From positions 434,001-498,000 of the forward strand of contig JAIVFI010000016.1 of the NCBI GenBank assembly GCA_025558095.1: a stretch of 64,000 bases of DNA. Reading direction: 5' to 3'. Made by a program: the position numbers and the translations under genes. How positions within the stretch are numbered: position 1 is the stretch's first letter; every line of letters starts with the position of its first letter. Below are positions 11,021 through 21,815 of the stretch, in pieces. Origin of the DNA: Hyaloraphidium curvatum (Eukaryota > Monoblepharomycota > Hyaloraphidiomycetes > Hyaloraphidiales > Hyaloraphidiaceae). The notes beneath the pieces were generated by a model. That model was not told the DNA's origin. It searched no databases and saw nothing but the letters and a program-made list of their open reading frames with translations.

Positions 11021-12934
11021 CTAGTGTGTACCGTTGATCCCGTTTGCCGTCCCCGCTGGCAGAACCTCCTGTCCGAGGAAGGTCGCGACGAACGAAGCGA
11101 CGGGTCCGCCGTTTGCCTTGCCGAGGCTCAGGCCGCCTTTTGGCTTGTCCTCGCACGCCCCCGCCACGTCGCAGTGCACGAAAGCGAGAGGCTTCTCGGA
11201 ACTCCTGCCGTGATTCCTCAGGCCCGAAGCAACCGCGAGGAAAGCAGCTGGGTACTGGTGACCGCGTAAAGTGAGTGTGGACGGCTGACTGTTGGCTTGA
11301 ACGACGTCTTCGGTGCTGCTCGTCGGGGCGATGAACTTTGGGGGTGGATCCAGATGAGCGAGATCGGGCAGCGACACCGACCAAGAAGGAACCCACGTCA
11401 TAGTCTTCCCGCCGGATAGTGCTGGTTTCCCACGGATCACCCAAAACAAGCCCGGTGTCCGAAATGCGAGCGGCGATCGGAACCGCGGGTGCGGTGACGG
11501 GCACTAAAGCAGGGTACCCTCCGTAGGCCCTCACCACGTGGCCGGTGAGCGTGGCAACGGTAAAGAAGCGAGCCGTTGCCGGATTCACGGTCGCGAGGGC
11601 CTCCTCCTTGAGCGCGGCGAGAGGGTCTGTGAGCACCATGCGTCCCTCTGCATCCGTGTTGCCGACGTGCACGCGGACGCCAGCGCGCGACTGAATGATC
11701 TCGTCGCACGTGTACATATCCGCCCCGACACTGTTGCGGACAAAGGCCTGGAGGAGGGGGGGTAAGTGGGCGGATGAGTGATAGGGGCCGGAGGAGCCGA
11801 TGAGTGGTGATCAACTGAAAACATGACGAGCACCTCACCAAGTACGCGGTCGCGTTGATCGTCTTGGGCTGCAGAATCCCGATCGAGCACAGGATGCCTG
11901 CAACGACTCCGGCTCCGCCCTTGTCCCTCGACATCCCGCGCATGGCGCCCCCAACCTTGATACTGTGGTTAAGGGGAAGCATCAGTGCCAGGACGGACTC
12001 AAGCACCAGTCGGTTCTCACTCAGCTCCCCCGGTATCAAACGCGATCCCTTTTCCGACGAAAAAGAGGTTCTCCTTGACCAGGCTCTGGTCCGGCGAGCG
12101 ATACTCGAGCCGGACGACGGCTGGGGCGTGTGCGCCGCCGGCTGCGGCCAAGCTCGCGCGTGCAACGGCGTAGAGCAGGGGGTACTCCTTGGCCAAGACC
12201 TCCGGATCCTCCTGTACGGAAATCTTGACCGACGGGACGTCGGACAGGTGTGCCTTGACGATCTCGACGCACTTCTTCGGCAGCCCGCGGATCGGATCCG
12301 TCATGCAGATGTCCCGCGAGAGGTAACGGCCCCGTTCAGTGGCAGCGATCCACTTGCTGACAGCGTTCAGATCGGAGTCGGATCTATCGGTGACGAAGCC
12401 AACGGCCTTGACGGGGCTCGGCGCAAATTTGCCGCCCGCGGCAGCAAACTCGCGAGCCTGAAGCGGATCGTACAGCTCCTGCAATGCTCCGAGCACGGCG
12501 ACCTCCGCAGCATGCTGGTAGAGCTTGTCTCCCGCGGGCACGTCGGGACACACCAGCAGCGGCTTGGACGCGCCAATCGCGCGAATCTTGGCGAACGCTG
12601 CCTTGGCAGCATCTCCGTACCGGCGAGCATCGTCGACATCAGCGGTAAGACTGCCGACAGGCGCGAGCACGATGCGCTTCCCGGGGGCCGCGGTGGAGTA
12701 AATGACAGCAGCCGGAGCAATGCCGGCTCCTCCAGGGTTCACGGCCAACACATTCTCCAGGTCTGAGCTCACATCCGCAAGAGCAGAGGAGGTAGCAGAT
12801 TTGGTCTTGGCGGCAGAAGCTACACCTTCCAGTGAAGCGTAAAGAACGACCAAAGCATCGTGATCGGCCGAAGAGAGTGCCGCCGACAAGGAAGCCGGAT
12901 TGACGGCCACAACGGAGGGCAGAGCAGCCGCCAT
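11021..12934 (-). CDS. M17 leucyl aminopeptidase family (NPEPL1-like)
   Basis: M17 enzymes are hexameric two-metal aminopeptidases. The 567-residue model has introns 11963-12020 (58), 11748-11838 (91) and 11336-11396 (61; acceptor AAAG). Metal and catalytic motifs are present: VGKGIAFDTGG (first Lys/Asp), ADIKVGGAMRGMSRDKGGAG spanning the first intron, and NTDAEGRMVLTDPL with the Asp/Glu pair and catalytic Arg. After splicing the C-terminal part reads REDYDFIAPTSS and RGHQYPAAFLAVASGL, typical of NPEPL1-type members. Start 12934 is the first ATG before the recognisable N-domain. An open frame extends upstream to 13216 but would overlap the divergent methyltransferase gene, so it is not used. 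Stop TAG 11021-11023. Confidence 0.93.
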
Positions 12935-13180
12935 CGGGATCAGCACTATCTCAACGCGGCACTCCGCTTCGGGGCGTCGGAGATGGATGCGCGATCGACG
13001 TTTGGCTGCTGATCGACGTCGCGTGATCGGAGTGACACCGACAAGGGCCTCGCGCCGTAGGCCAAGCGCGAGCTGATGCCCTGACCCACGGAGGAGCGCC
13101 TGCGCAGCCTCGAGGAACAGCTCGCCCGACCGACACGGCGAGGTGCAGCGCGGGCGCGATGCGGCCATTGAGGGCAAATT

Positions 13181-14012
13181 ATGGCCTCCAGTACTCTCCG
13201 GCATCTCTCTCGTCATTCGTGCTCTCTTTCGGGACGCTCTCGGTCGGTTGCGGGATCGCGGTGCGTAGTCGCGTCACCCGGAAGAAGCTGTCTCGACTGA
13301 CAGGGTCGCCTCAAAGGCCTGGTACGCGCTAAGCAATGTGCGCTATTACTCGGCGGCGCAGTTCTTTGGCGATCTCCTGTCCTCGACCGCCTCCGTCGTC
13401 GCGCTTTGTGCGGCAGCCCTCGCTGGATTCGGCGCGTTCTATTCCGCTCGGGCTGCCATAGACGTCGTCCTCACGAGCTTGGTGACGCGTCCTGTGGTAA
13501 CGCATCAGATGCTGGAATTAATGAGGACCCCGGGTTCTCCCGTACCTGCCTTTCTGGACGTCAAGTGCGGATCTGGGATGCTGGCCTCTCGGATTCTAGC
13601 GAAATACCCCTCCGCAAGAGTTGTCTGCGCCGATTGGGACGCGGACGAAAAGTCTTTGAGGCGCAATGTGGCAAAGGAGGGTCTACCTGTGGACCACGTG
13701 CGGTTCGAGGGCGTGGACATTGCGTATCTACCATTCCCCGAGGATCACTTCGACGTTGTCACCGGGACCATGGCGCTTTCTGCAGCCGCCGAAGGCAAGG
13801 ATGCTGACGCCGGAATTGAGGCGCAGAAAGCCCTGCTGCGGGAGATGGTCCGGGTCTGCAAGCCTGGGGGCCAGGTCGTGTGTTGGGACGTGGTGAACCC
13901 CGACGTGTACGGATCCGTACGTCTCGGAGAGTTTGCACCGAGCAAAGACTTCGTTGCGTTCGGCGGCTTGAAGAGCCGGATCGTGGTCGGGACCAAAGTG
14001 GGACGGGGATAG
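13181..14012 (+). CDS. Class I SAM-dependent methyltransferase with N-terminal presequence and membrane helix
   Basis: The 262-residue model joins 13181-13260 to 13304-14012 across a 43-nt intron (GTGCGT...CAG, phase 2). Without this intron the catalytic frame has no ATG before residue 90 or so. The spliced N-terminus (MASSTLRHLSRHSCSLSGRS) is Arg/Ser-rich without acids, like a mitochondrial targeting peptide. It is followed by a hydrophobic stretch (TASVVALCAAALAGFGAFYS). The methyltransferase core shows motif I as FLDVKCGSGMLASR (Lys replaces the usual first Gly), an acidic end of beta-2 (VCADWD), motif post-I region (DVVTGTMALS) and the methyltransf_11-type REMVRVCKPGGQVVCWDVV. Substrate unknown. 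The intron is shorter than most here, so the 5' end is the least certain part. Confidence 0.72.
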
Positions 14013-14216
14013 CATCGTTTCCACGAATTTGGCCCGGCGCGCATGCGTCGTTTTTGGGACGCTTCTTCCTGCGCGCCGGATCGGGAGGGGGCGGCCGCGG
14101 CGACCGCGGATCCTCCGCTGCCGACTCGGGTTCGCCGACCTCGCCATCCCGTTCCACATCCGCACAGGAGATGTAGACACTAGCTTTACCCACATGGTTC
14201 TACCCGCGAACGTCCT

Positions 14217-14686
14217 TCACGCGCAGCTCGACGAGCCGTCGGCGTCCGAATCCGAATCGCGTCCGCCGTCCCCCGCGCCGCCCCCGTCCGAATCGCCACC
14301 GCCCGACGAAGAGGCGGAAGCGTTCTCGACCCCTTTGCCGGGCCCGCCGTCGTCGTCCTTGTCCGCGTCGTCCTTGTTGCCAGCGCCGGGACGGCCGCGC
14401 GCCGCCGCGCGCGCGCCCCGCCCACCGCGCCCGCCGAGCTTTTCCGCGCGCTCGGCCCCCCGATCTCCGGCAAAGCACCCGTCTTGTCCCGGCGCCGAAC
14501 GGATGCATCGCTTCCGGTTTTGGCGGCCGCTTTTTTCGTCGGCGCAGGCCCCCGATGGCCTCCCGTCCGAGCCTCGTCATCGGTCGATCCCCGCGAAACC
14601 TTCCGTCCGCCCGTCTTCAACGACGCCTCTTCTGGCGCCATCAGCTTTTCGAGCGCGGCCTTGGCCGCCGCCCGCGGCGGGGGCAT
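14217..14686 (-). CDS. Small charged, low-complexity protein (hypothetical)
   Basis: No family recognised. The frame from 14686 reads MPPPRAAAKAALEKLMAPEE and is rich in Ala, Arg, Lys. Left unspliced it continues as Arg/Thr-rich sequence to 14186. A 53-nt GTGGGC...AAG segment (14373-14425) would, if removed at phase 0, switch to an acidic Ser/Asp/Gly tail (DKDDDGGPGKGVENASASSS) ending in TGA at 14217-14219. The acidic tail looks more like real protein, and intron size and donor fit the window, but the AAG acceptor lowers confidence. In the acidic frame an AT-hook-like GRGGRGARAAARGRP lies just upstream, so other splice choices are possible. Basic-then-acidic layout suggests a nuclear protein; this is a guess. 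Confidence 0.3.
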
Positions 14687-14786
14687 CGGTGCAGAGCGTA
14701 TGTTTTTTTTTCGTCCGAGTCACCGCACCGCGCCGCCGATCACAATCCCGACGACACAATGACACATGCATACATACATAGTGGCT

Positions 14787-17700
14787 TCAGCTGCCCAAAT
14801 CCAGTCCCGCACCGTCGTCCAAATAAGACCCCGCTGCCTTGGATCCATTGGTTCCAGCCGCTCCCCGGGAGCTCGTCCACGTCTTCATGTTCTCCAGAAC
14901 GGCACTCGCGCGCTGCGTGGGGTCCATCGAGCTCGAGCCCGCCGGGCTAACAAGGGGCGACGAAGGGTCCTCCGAAGCCACCGACGGCGCATAAACGCGC
15001 TTGCTCGCCGGCGCCTTCATGATATCGTCGAACGACGGAACCTCGGAACTGCTGTCGTTGCGTTCCACCTGCGCCGTCGGCTTCGCCTTCCGCGTGCTCC
15101 GGGAGCCCGAAGACGAGGGCGCGCCCGACCAGCGCGCGCGCTGCGTCGCCGGGCTGGATGCCGCGGAGCTCGTCGCCGGCGGCACCTTCGAGGTGCCGAA
15201 AGAGAGCGTGATGGGCTCGGGGTTGTACCCCGGGAGCAGCCGGTCCTCGTCCGTGTAGTGCGGGAGCGAGCCGTCCTCCTCGGCGTACCCGACCGCAGTG
15301 TCGTCCGACGAGTCCCCGTCGGTCGAGTTCTGCGTCTTGCCGTTGAGCGGCACCCGCGCCTCCACCGAGCCGTCCAGCTCCACCGAGTCCAAGCTCCGGG
15401 CCTTGCCCTCCCTCCGGCGCGTGGCGAGCAGGATGATGTTCTTCCAGAGCGTGTACATGATCCAGACGCCGCAGAGGACGAGGAAGATGCAGAGGATGAC
15501 GATGGTGGCCGCCGACAAGTTGTAGCGCGTGTCGTACGAGTAGGCGGGGTTGCAGCTCCAGAGAAGGATAAGCGCGAGCAGCATCACGCCCGACTGAACC
15601 AGCTGGAAGAAATTCCTGAGGGTCGAAGCGTGTCAGGCGCGAGCAGGGATGCGACCGCAACGGTTCAGGCCTACCTCTCGCGCCTCGAATAGGGCATCTG
15701 GAGCCCGACGAGAAGAGCGTGGACAATGATGACCAGCGCCCACAGCGATGACTGCACGTAGCCGTTCGTGAAGCCCATGCCGACAAAGATGCCGGACATG
15801 AACCGGTACATGAAGTCCACGACGATGAACCAAATCTGCAAGAGTTGAATCAGCGACCGTCCGGTCCAGCGTCGCGGGAAGACGACCGACCTTGTTGCCC
15901 TTGAGCGTGTTGTAGAAGGTTCCCAGCACGATCACGGTCCGCTCGTGGCTGTACAGCGCGTCCTTGGGCCACGTCGACAGGATCTTGTAGCAGATGTACC
16001 CCGGCAGCGCGATGAGCGCCGACAGGAACACGACGACGCACCAGAAGGTCATGTACCACGGCACGTAGTCGTTCTTGTTGTCGTAGCTCATCTGGAAGAC
16101 GCAGAACAGGACCAGGGGCATGTACATCAAGTTCCAGAAGCGCACGAGGGTCGAAAAGGTGACGGTGACGGCGGTCGAGCGCACGGTGCGGTACTTGGGG
16201 ATCGAGCGGACCTCGCGCACGATCTCCATGACGAAGAGCGTGAGGGCGCCCAGGAGGATCAGTGCACCGGCGATGATGAGGAACAGGAAGAAGGACGTGA
16301 TAAAGTAGTCGCTGAGGGACACACGGATCAGCGAAGTCCGGAAGCATGGCGCCCGCAGGAACCCACCCGAGGTTGATCCCGATCTCGAGCGCCGTCGCCT
16401 GCATCCCCTTGTCCATGTGCTCACGGTAGGGATCGTAGTCCCTGCCGACCATCGCCCGCACGAACTTGGGCATCTGGCCCGGCGGCATGGGCCCCCTGCC
16501 GGTGGCCGGGGGCGGCATGGTGTAGTACTGGTCAGTGCCGTAGATCGAGGCCGCGAACGACTGCAGGAACGGCACGCGGAAGACGAGCACGCTCCAGCGG
16601 AAGTTGGCCGCAAACTCGTTGAAGATGTCGGCGGTGCCGAGGTTGAGGCATCCGAGCATAAACAGGTGCTGCGAGAGGATAAACACGTCGTAGAACGAGG
16701 GCAGAGTGTTAAACATCTTGGGCCGCGCCGCCTCGACGGTCGTGTCGGTCGAGAGGTCTCCACCAGCGGCGGCCTTGACCCCCGCGGCGGCCAGGGCAAT
16801 GCCGCCAAACGCCAGCGCGAGCCAGCCCATGACACCCGTGGCCAGGAACCCGTTGTTGTACAGCCCCGAGTAGTCGTTCGGCCCGCCCGAGGGCGGCGGG
16901 AGCGGCCCCTCGTCGCCGCCGTTGCCGTCGGGATCCGGGTTGGGGTTGGACGTGTCGAAGTTGTTGCCCACGTTGAAGGGCGCCGAGACCTCGAGCTCCA
17001 CCAGCTCCTCCATCTGCGGGATCTCGCCCTGCCGCGCCACCAAGCCGTACCCCCTGGGCTTGAACCACGACGACCGCGCGCGCTTGCGCTGCGATGCCGA
17101 TCCCTGCATCGGGTAATAGAGCCGAATCCTCGCGACGGCGGTGAACTGCCGCTCGCCCTGCAGGTCCGCCTCGGGGACCAGCGCGTCGGGGGTACCCTGC
17201 GTCGGGGTAAAGGAGATGACGGCGCGGCCGGTGCCCGTGTCGATGGGCTGCGGCCAGGCGACCTGCATGTCCCTGCCCAGGTCCGTGGGCTGCTCGTCGC
17301 GGACCACGTCGCGGGGCCTGCCGTCCGCGTCGGCCGAGACAGTGAGCGAGACCAGGACGATGGTGGTCAGGGGGGCGTCGGTCTCGGAGGACTGCGCCTG
17401 CAGGACCAGGCTGACGGGCTGGCCGAGGGGGTAGTTGGGCTCCGCGGCGCCCTTGTCGGGCTCCAGGTCCGCGGCGATGCCGGCCAGGGCCTGCGTGTCC
17501 TGGGTGGGGTCGGAACACACGGTGGTCCCGGGGGGCAGGGTGAACTGGGCGACGTAGGGCTGGTCGCAGTCGGGGTTGGACGGGTCCGCGCCGGGCGCCG
17601 CCGCCGTGTCCTGGCAGCGGTCGTACGTGACCGTGTATGTCCCGCTGGAAGCAGAGGCGGGGGGTTGATGCGTGTTCACGGATGATAGCGCACGGATGTC

Positions 17701-18887
17701 CCACCTGACGTCGCAGACCCCGTCGGCCAGGTTGGCGACAATCTCCCCGCCGCGCGTGCACAGCATGGCCCCCGTCGGCGCATTGTCCGCGCAGTCGGGC
17801 GCAGCCACGATGAACCTGATGGATCCCTCGGTACCGACGTTGTCCGGGAAGTCGACGCCCTTCGGCGAGAGCACGAAGGGGTTGAAGTAGGACGCGGCGA
17901 TGAAGATGTACAGTCTGCGGTTCTCCCCATTGCGCACGCGGCCCGAGTTGTCCACGGCCACCTTGACGACGCGGTACGCGTTCTGCGTGGCCAGCTTGTT
18001 GCCGGCGTCGGCGTCCGGGTTGTTGAGGTCCACGTCGTCGGGCGTGCCGTCGTCCGGGTTCACGCTCGGGGTCGGGCGGCTCGGGTCCGGGTCCGTGGGG
18101 CTGGGCACCTGGGTTTTGGAGAAGGTGACGGTGACGGGTGCGCGGAGGCCCGTGGTGTGGGTCTGGGGGATCGGGGATCAGCAACCGTCCGGAGGGTGGC
18201 GGCCCAGCATCGACGCCCATCGCCGGCGGGACACCCACGTAGTAGCCTCCCAGCGGGTTCTTCACATTGTCGTACACGCGCACGTGGATGGTGTTGTTGA
18301 GCGACAGCGTCGTGTCGGTCTCCGTGGACTGCCACCCGCACGTGCGCAGGTTCTCCCAGGTGTCGCGCAGCAGGTACAGGTCCTGGCAGGTGGTGAAGTC
18401 GGTCGAGAAGACCGACGAGCGGGAGCAGATGGGGTTCGTGCCGTTGGGGCCGAGGTAGACTTCAATCTGGGTTTCGAAGGGCCGGGGCGTGAGCGGGGCG
18501 GCGGGCCGGATCGCAGCGCCGGCGCACCTTTCTGTCGATCACGCGCGGCGACGAGATCGTGAATGCCAACATGTCCGGGCCCAAGTCGTCCTTGACTGGG
18601 AGCAGGGCGTTCCGAGGCGGGGTTTAGGCGAGTCAGAGGAGTGCGAGAGCGGGTGCGAAAGCGGGGTTCTCCGAGTGAGATTGGCGATTCCCGGCGACCC
18701 GAGGGCGCCCACCGATACGCGGCAGCTGGTCCGCGCCCAGCGTCGGCGGCGCGGGCGGGCAGAGCGTCGAGTTCTGCGCGGCGGCGGGCGCGGCGAGCAG
18801 CAGCAGAAAGGCCGCCGCCGCCGCGAGCGCGCGCGCCGCCCGGCGCCCCGCGCGTCGCGCCATGCGCGGTTCGAGTGGCAAGACCAT
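14787..18887 (-). CDS. Fungal TRP/FLC-like multi-pass channel protein with large ectodomain
   Basis: A 1205-residue membrane protein in eight exons; introns 18596-18712, 18467-18527, 18163-18238, 17645-17704, 16312-16366, 15836-15890 and 15616-15674. It starts with a signal peptide (ARALAAAAAFLLLLAAPAAA). An ectodomain of about 500 residues follows, with scattered Cys (SRSSVFSTDFTTCQDLYLL, CDVSGTYTVTYDRC across intron 4). Then come about nine membrane helices, including the channel-like segment FYDVFILSQHLFMLGCLNLG and the helix after it. The cytosolic tail is about 230 residues, Ser/Pro/acid-rich. The helix region resembles the fungal TRP-like family (Pkd2, FLC flavin/heme carriers) in order and spacing. 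All phases agree. The ectodomain is not recognised; typical members carry a smaller ML-like domain. Divergent from thymidylate synthase. Confidence 0.6.
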
Positions 18888-19333
18888 ATCTAAGGATGCC
18901 GCAGGCCCGCGGGCATCGATTCCCTGAAGGTGACGACAGGTGGATCGAAGGGACTTGGCCGGGGCGCAGTTCGGCGGTGAGCCGCAGTGCAAAATCGGGG
19001 ACTCCAAGCCCCGCGGCAGCCAGCCGTCCCCGACATTCTCCATCAGCAAGCGCCGCTCGCTTCCACGTTCACACTCCGAACTTGTGACAGTGTCGCGATC
19101 GACGGCTCATTCGCACACCTTCTCACGCCCGACAGCGTCACAGTGATCAGATACCTCCCCGATCCCAAATCCGATTTCTTGAGCGCCTGTAGATATTGTA
19201 GAGATGATGAACATGAGGCGCCAAAGGGAGATCGTCGCCTAGTCGAGCTATTCGTGATCGCGGCCAGCACCGCCCTGATCGCCCTGTCCGCGCGGACAGC
19301 TGGGATTGAAGTCCCATCTCACGTCGAACCAAA
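18888..19333. promoter_or_regulatory. Shared upstream region of the channel gene (-) and thymidylate synthase (+)
   Basis: This 446-bp space separates two divergent start codons. It holds no open frame with coding character and no RNA gene that I recognise. Parts are less GC-rich than the coding flanks (for example around 19180-19220). It presumably contains both promoters; no TATA box or known element stands out. Confidence 0.5.
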
Positions 19334-20364
19334 ATGCTGGCCTCGATGGAGGTAGCAGCGGGGGAGCACCCCGAGCAGCAGTACCTGTCGCTGGCACGTC
19401 GCATCCTCGAGGCCGGCGAGGCGCGCGCGGACCGCACGGGCACCGGCACGCTGTCGCTGTTTGCGCCGCCGCCCGCGCGGTGGCCGCTCGGCGCGGCGTT
19501 CCCGCTGCTCACCACGAAGCGCGTCTTCTTCCGCGGCGTCGCCGAGGAGCTGCTGTGGTTCGTGCGCGGCCGCACCGACGGCGCAGAGCTCTCCAAGAAG
19601 GGCGTCAAAATCTGGGACGGCAACGGCTCGCGCGCGTTCCTCGACTCGCGCGGCCTGCACCACCGCCGCGAGGGGGACCTCGGCCCCGTGTACGGCTACC
19701 AGTGGCGCCACTTTGGCGCGCCATACGCGGACGCGGACGCCGACTATGCCGGGAAGGGAGTCGACCAGCTGCGCGAGGTGGTGGACAAGATCTGCCACGC
19801 CCCCGCCGACAGGCGCATCATCATCTCCGCGTGGAACCCGGCGGGTGGGCTCCTGCTCGACCCGGGCCATTTTCCTGGCGGACAAGCTAACCTCCCGGTG
19901 CAGACATCCCGCAGATGGCCCTGCCCCCCTGCCACATGATGGTCCAGTTCTTCGTCTCCCTCTCCACAACCCCCCCGACGCTCTCGGCCCAGATGTACCA
20001 GCGGTCCGCCGACATGGGCCTCGGTGTGCCCTTCAACATCGCCTCATACGCCCTCCTCGTGCGCATGATCGCACACGTCACGGGCACACAGCCCGGGGAG
20101 CTCGTGCACGTCCTCGGCGACGCGCACGTGTACGCGGACCACGTCGACGCGCTGAAGGAGCAGCTGGGCAGGGAACCGAGGCCGTTCCCGGTGCTGAGGA
20201 TCGAGAGGAGGGACCGGAGGGGGGTGCCCGAGGCCAGGGAGGGCGAGACGAGGGAGGAGAAGGTGGACAGGATGGTCAGGGAGCTCGAGACGTTCGAGGT
20301 CGAGGACTTTGTGCTCGAGGGGTACGACCCGCACAAGGCCGTCAAGATGGAAATGAGCGTGTGA
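19334..20364 (+). CDS. TYMS: Thymidylate synthase (monofunctional)
   Basis: Converts dUMP and methylene-tetrahydrofolate to dTMP and dihydrofolate, the only de novo route to dTMP. The 323-residue protein is encoded by two exons with a 59-nt intron (19845-19903, phase 1) that falls just before the active site. Motifs: [13 protein letters not shown] at the phosphate-binding Arg, [54 protein letters not shown] with the nucleophilic Cys, and [18 protein letters not shown]. It is not fused to dihydrofolate reductase, unlike in plants, alveolates and many other protists, which supports an opisthokont or amoebozoan host. Start ATG has A at -3. Confidence 0.98.
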
Positions 20365-20474
20365 GCGCCGCGGGACTGCTGGAACGATACCGAACTTTGA
20401 ACGATACCGGGTTCTGGAAAGGAGATACCAATCATTTGATACCTGTACATCGACCGCGTATTGGATTAGCTAGA

Positions 20475-21614
20475 TCACTTGCCGGCCTTGCCCGCCGACT
20501 TCTTGATCGCCTTGAGCACCGCCTTTGCCCGCTGTCTCCGCTCCTCCGCCTCGTCCTTCTTCTTCTCCAGCTCCGCCCGCTCGTCCTCCTTTCCCTCGTC
20601 CCCCTTTAGCGCCTTGAGCGCCTTCTTCACCTCGTCCTTCTCCCTCTCGGCCGCGTTCCTGGACTTGATCGCCTCCTCCCTCACCCGCTCCCTCGCGTTG
20701 CCCTGCAGCCCCTCGGCGTACCCCTTCGCGGCCTCGAAATCGTCCCCTTCGAAGGAATACAGCACCCGCGGCTGGAGCAGGTGCGTGCTCCGTGCCTTGC
20801 TGAACTTCCATTCGCCCTTGCCGGAGCGGCTGTCGCGCCAGGCGCGGAGGTACGCGATGTCAAGGGCGACGGCGTCGGCCTCGGGGGCCGGGGGTTCAAC
20901 GGGCTTCGGGGATGGCTTGGGGGCGGGCTTGACGGCCGGTTTTGGCGCGGGTTCCACGTCCTTTCCCTCCTCCCCGTCGTCGCCTTCACCGCCTTCTTCG
21001 GCGGGCGGAGCAGGCCGCTTCAGCTTGCCCTGCGACTCCAGGATGTGCTTCGCGATCCTCTTCTTCTTCTTCTTGGCCTTGAGCTTCTGCCAGCCCTTTT
21101 TGCTCGCCGCCGAGGCTGGGGACGGCGCGGTAGCGGGCGCCTCGCCCGCCTGGCCCTCTTTGCCATCCTCCTGGCTCGCCTTTGCGCGCTCGGCCTTCTT
21201 CGCCTTCTTGGAGCCGGAGTCCGCAGCGTCCTCGCCATCCTCCTGATTGTTTTCCTTGGCGCGTTTGTCCTTCTTGGGCTTCTTTGCCCCGCCGTCCGCG
21301 GCGGAAGCAGTCACGCGCGCCTCCTCGGCAGGTGATGCCTCGGCAGCGGGCCGCTTCCGCTTCCTCGACCCCTCGTCGCCATTCGCAAGGTCCCCATTTC
21401 CATGCTCAGCAGCTTTCTTCTTGTCCTTCCCTTTCCGTTTGCTCTCGGCGACGGCCACATCCTCCTTGGGACCGGTCTCGGCGGGGGCCGCCTCCGCGAC
21501 CGCATCCCCGCGTTTGGGCTTTCTGCCCGGTTCGCCGTCCCCCTGAGAAGCATCTCCGTCGCGTTTCCGCTTCTTGGAGGGCTTGTCGGCCTCGGAAGCG
21601 GAGGATTTCGCCAT
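20475..21614 (-). CDS. WKF-domain (C7orf50-like) protein with long Lys/Glu-rich N-terminus
   Basis: Single-exon, 379 residues. The first two thirds is low-complexity Lys/Arg/Asp/Glu/Ala sequence with several basic clusters (SKKRKRDG, GSRKRKRPA, LKAKKKKKRIAKHIL), typical of nucleolar proteins. The C-terminal part holds the WKF signature: ALDIAYLRAWRDSRSGKGEW, KFSKARSTHLLQPRVLYSF, then GYAEGLQGNARERV and a charged coiled coil, matching the C7orf50/DUF2373 family, whose members are linked to pre-rRNA processing. Human C7orf50 is about half this length; the extension is N-terminal. Start 21614 chosen (G at -3, sequence immediately basic); the frame is open to an ATG at 21734. Divergent from the subtilase gene by about 200 bp. 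Confidence 0.75.
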   Translation of the reverse strand: MAKSSASEADKPSKKRKRDGDASQGDGEPGRKPKRGDAVAEAAPAETGPKEDVAVAESKRKGKDKKKAAEHGNGDLANGDEGSRKRKRPAAEASPAEEARVTASAADGGAKKPKKDKRAKENNQEDGEDAADSGSKKAKKAERAKASQEDGKEGQAGEAPATAPSPASAASKKGWQKLKAKKKKKRIAKHILESQGKLKRPAPPAEEGGEGDDGEEGKDVEPAPKPAVKPAPKPSPKPVEPPAPEADAVALDIAYLRAWRDSRSGKGEWKFSKARSTHLLQPRVLYSFEGDDFEAAKGYAEGLQGNARERVREEAIKSRNAAEREKDEVKKALKALKGDEGKEDERAELEKKKDEAEERRQRAKAVLKAIKKSAGKAGK

Positions 21615-21815
21615 CGCGGCTTGTTTTGAATTGTTTGCAGGGCCGTCCGTGCGCTCGCGGTCTCGACTCCGACGCTCATTCGCAATTCTCGGCACAGGGA
21701 ACGCCGAGCACCCGGCCTTCTCACCACCACGCATTTATCGATCACCAATCGTATCGATCCGTGGACCCGGCGCTCCGCGGCTCCCCATTCCGGCCCGTGC
21801 CGGGGCCGTCCGAGG

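Noticed and set aside
12935-13216. N-terminal extension of the leucyl aminopeptidase
   Set aside because: It would overlap the divergent methyltransferase start (13181) and has Arg/Pro-rich sequence unlike the family N-terminus.
16417-17685. 422-residue open frame on the plus strand
   Set aside because: Antisense to the channel ectodomain, no motif, and incompatible with the phase-consistent exons on the other strand.
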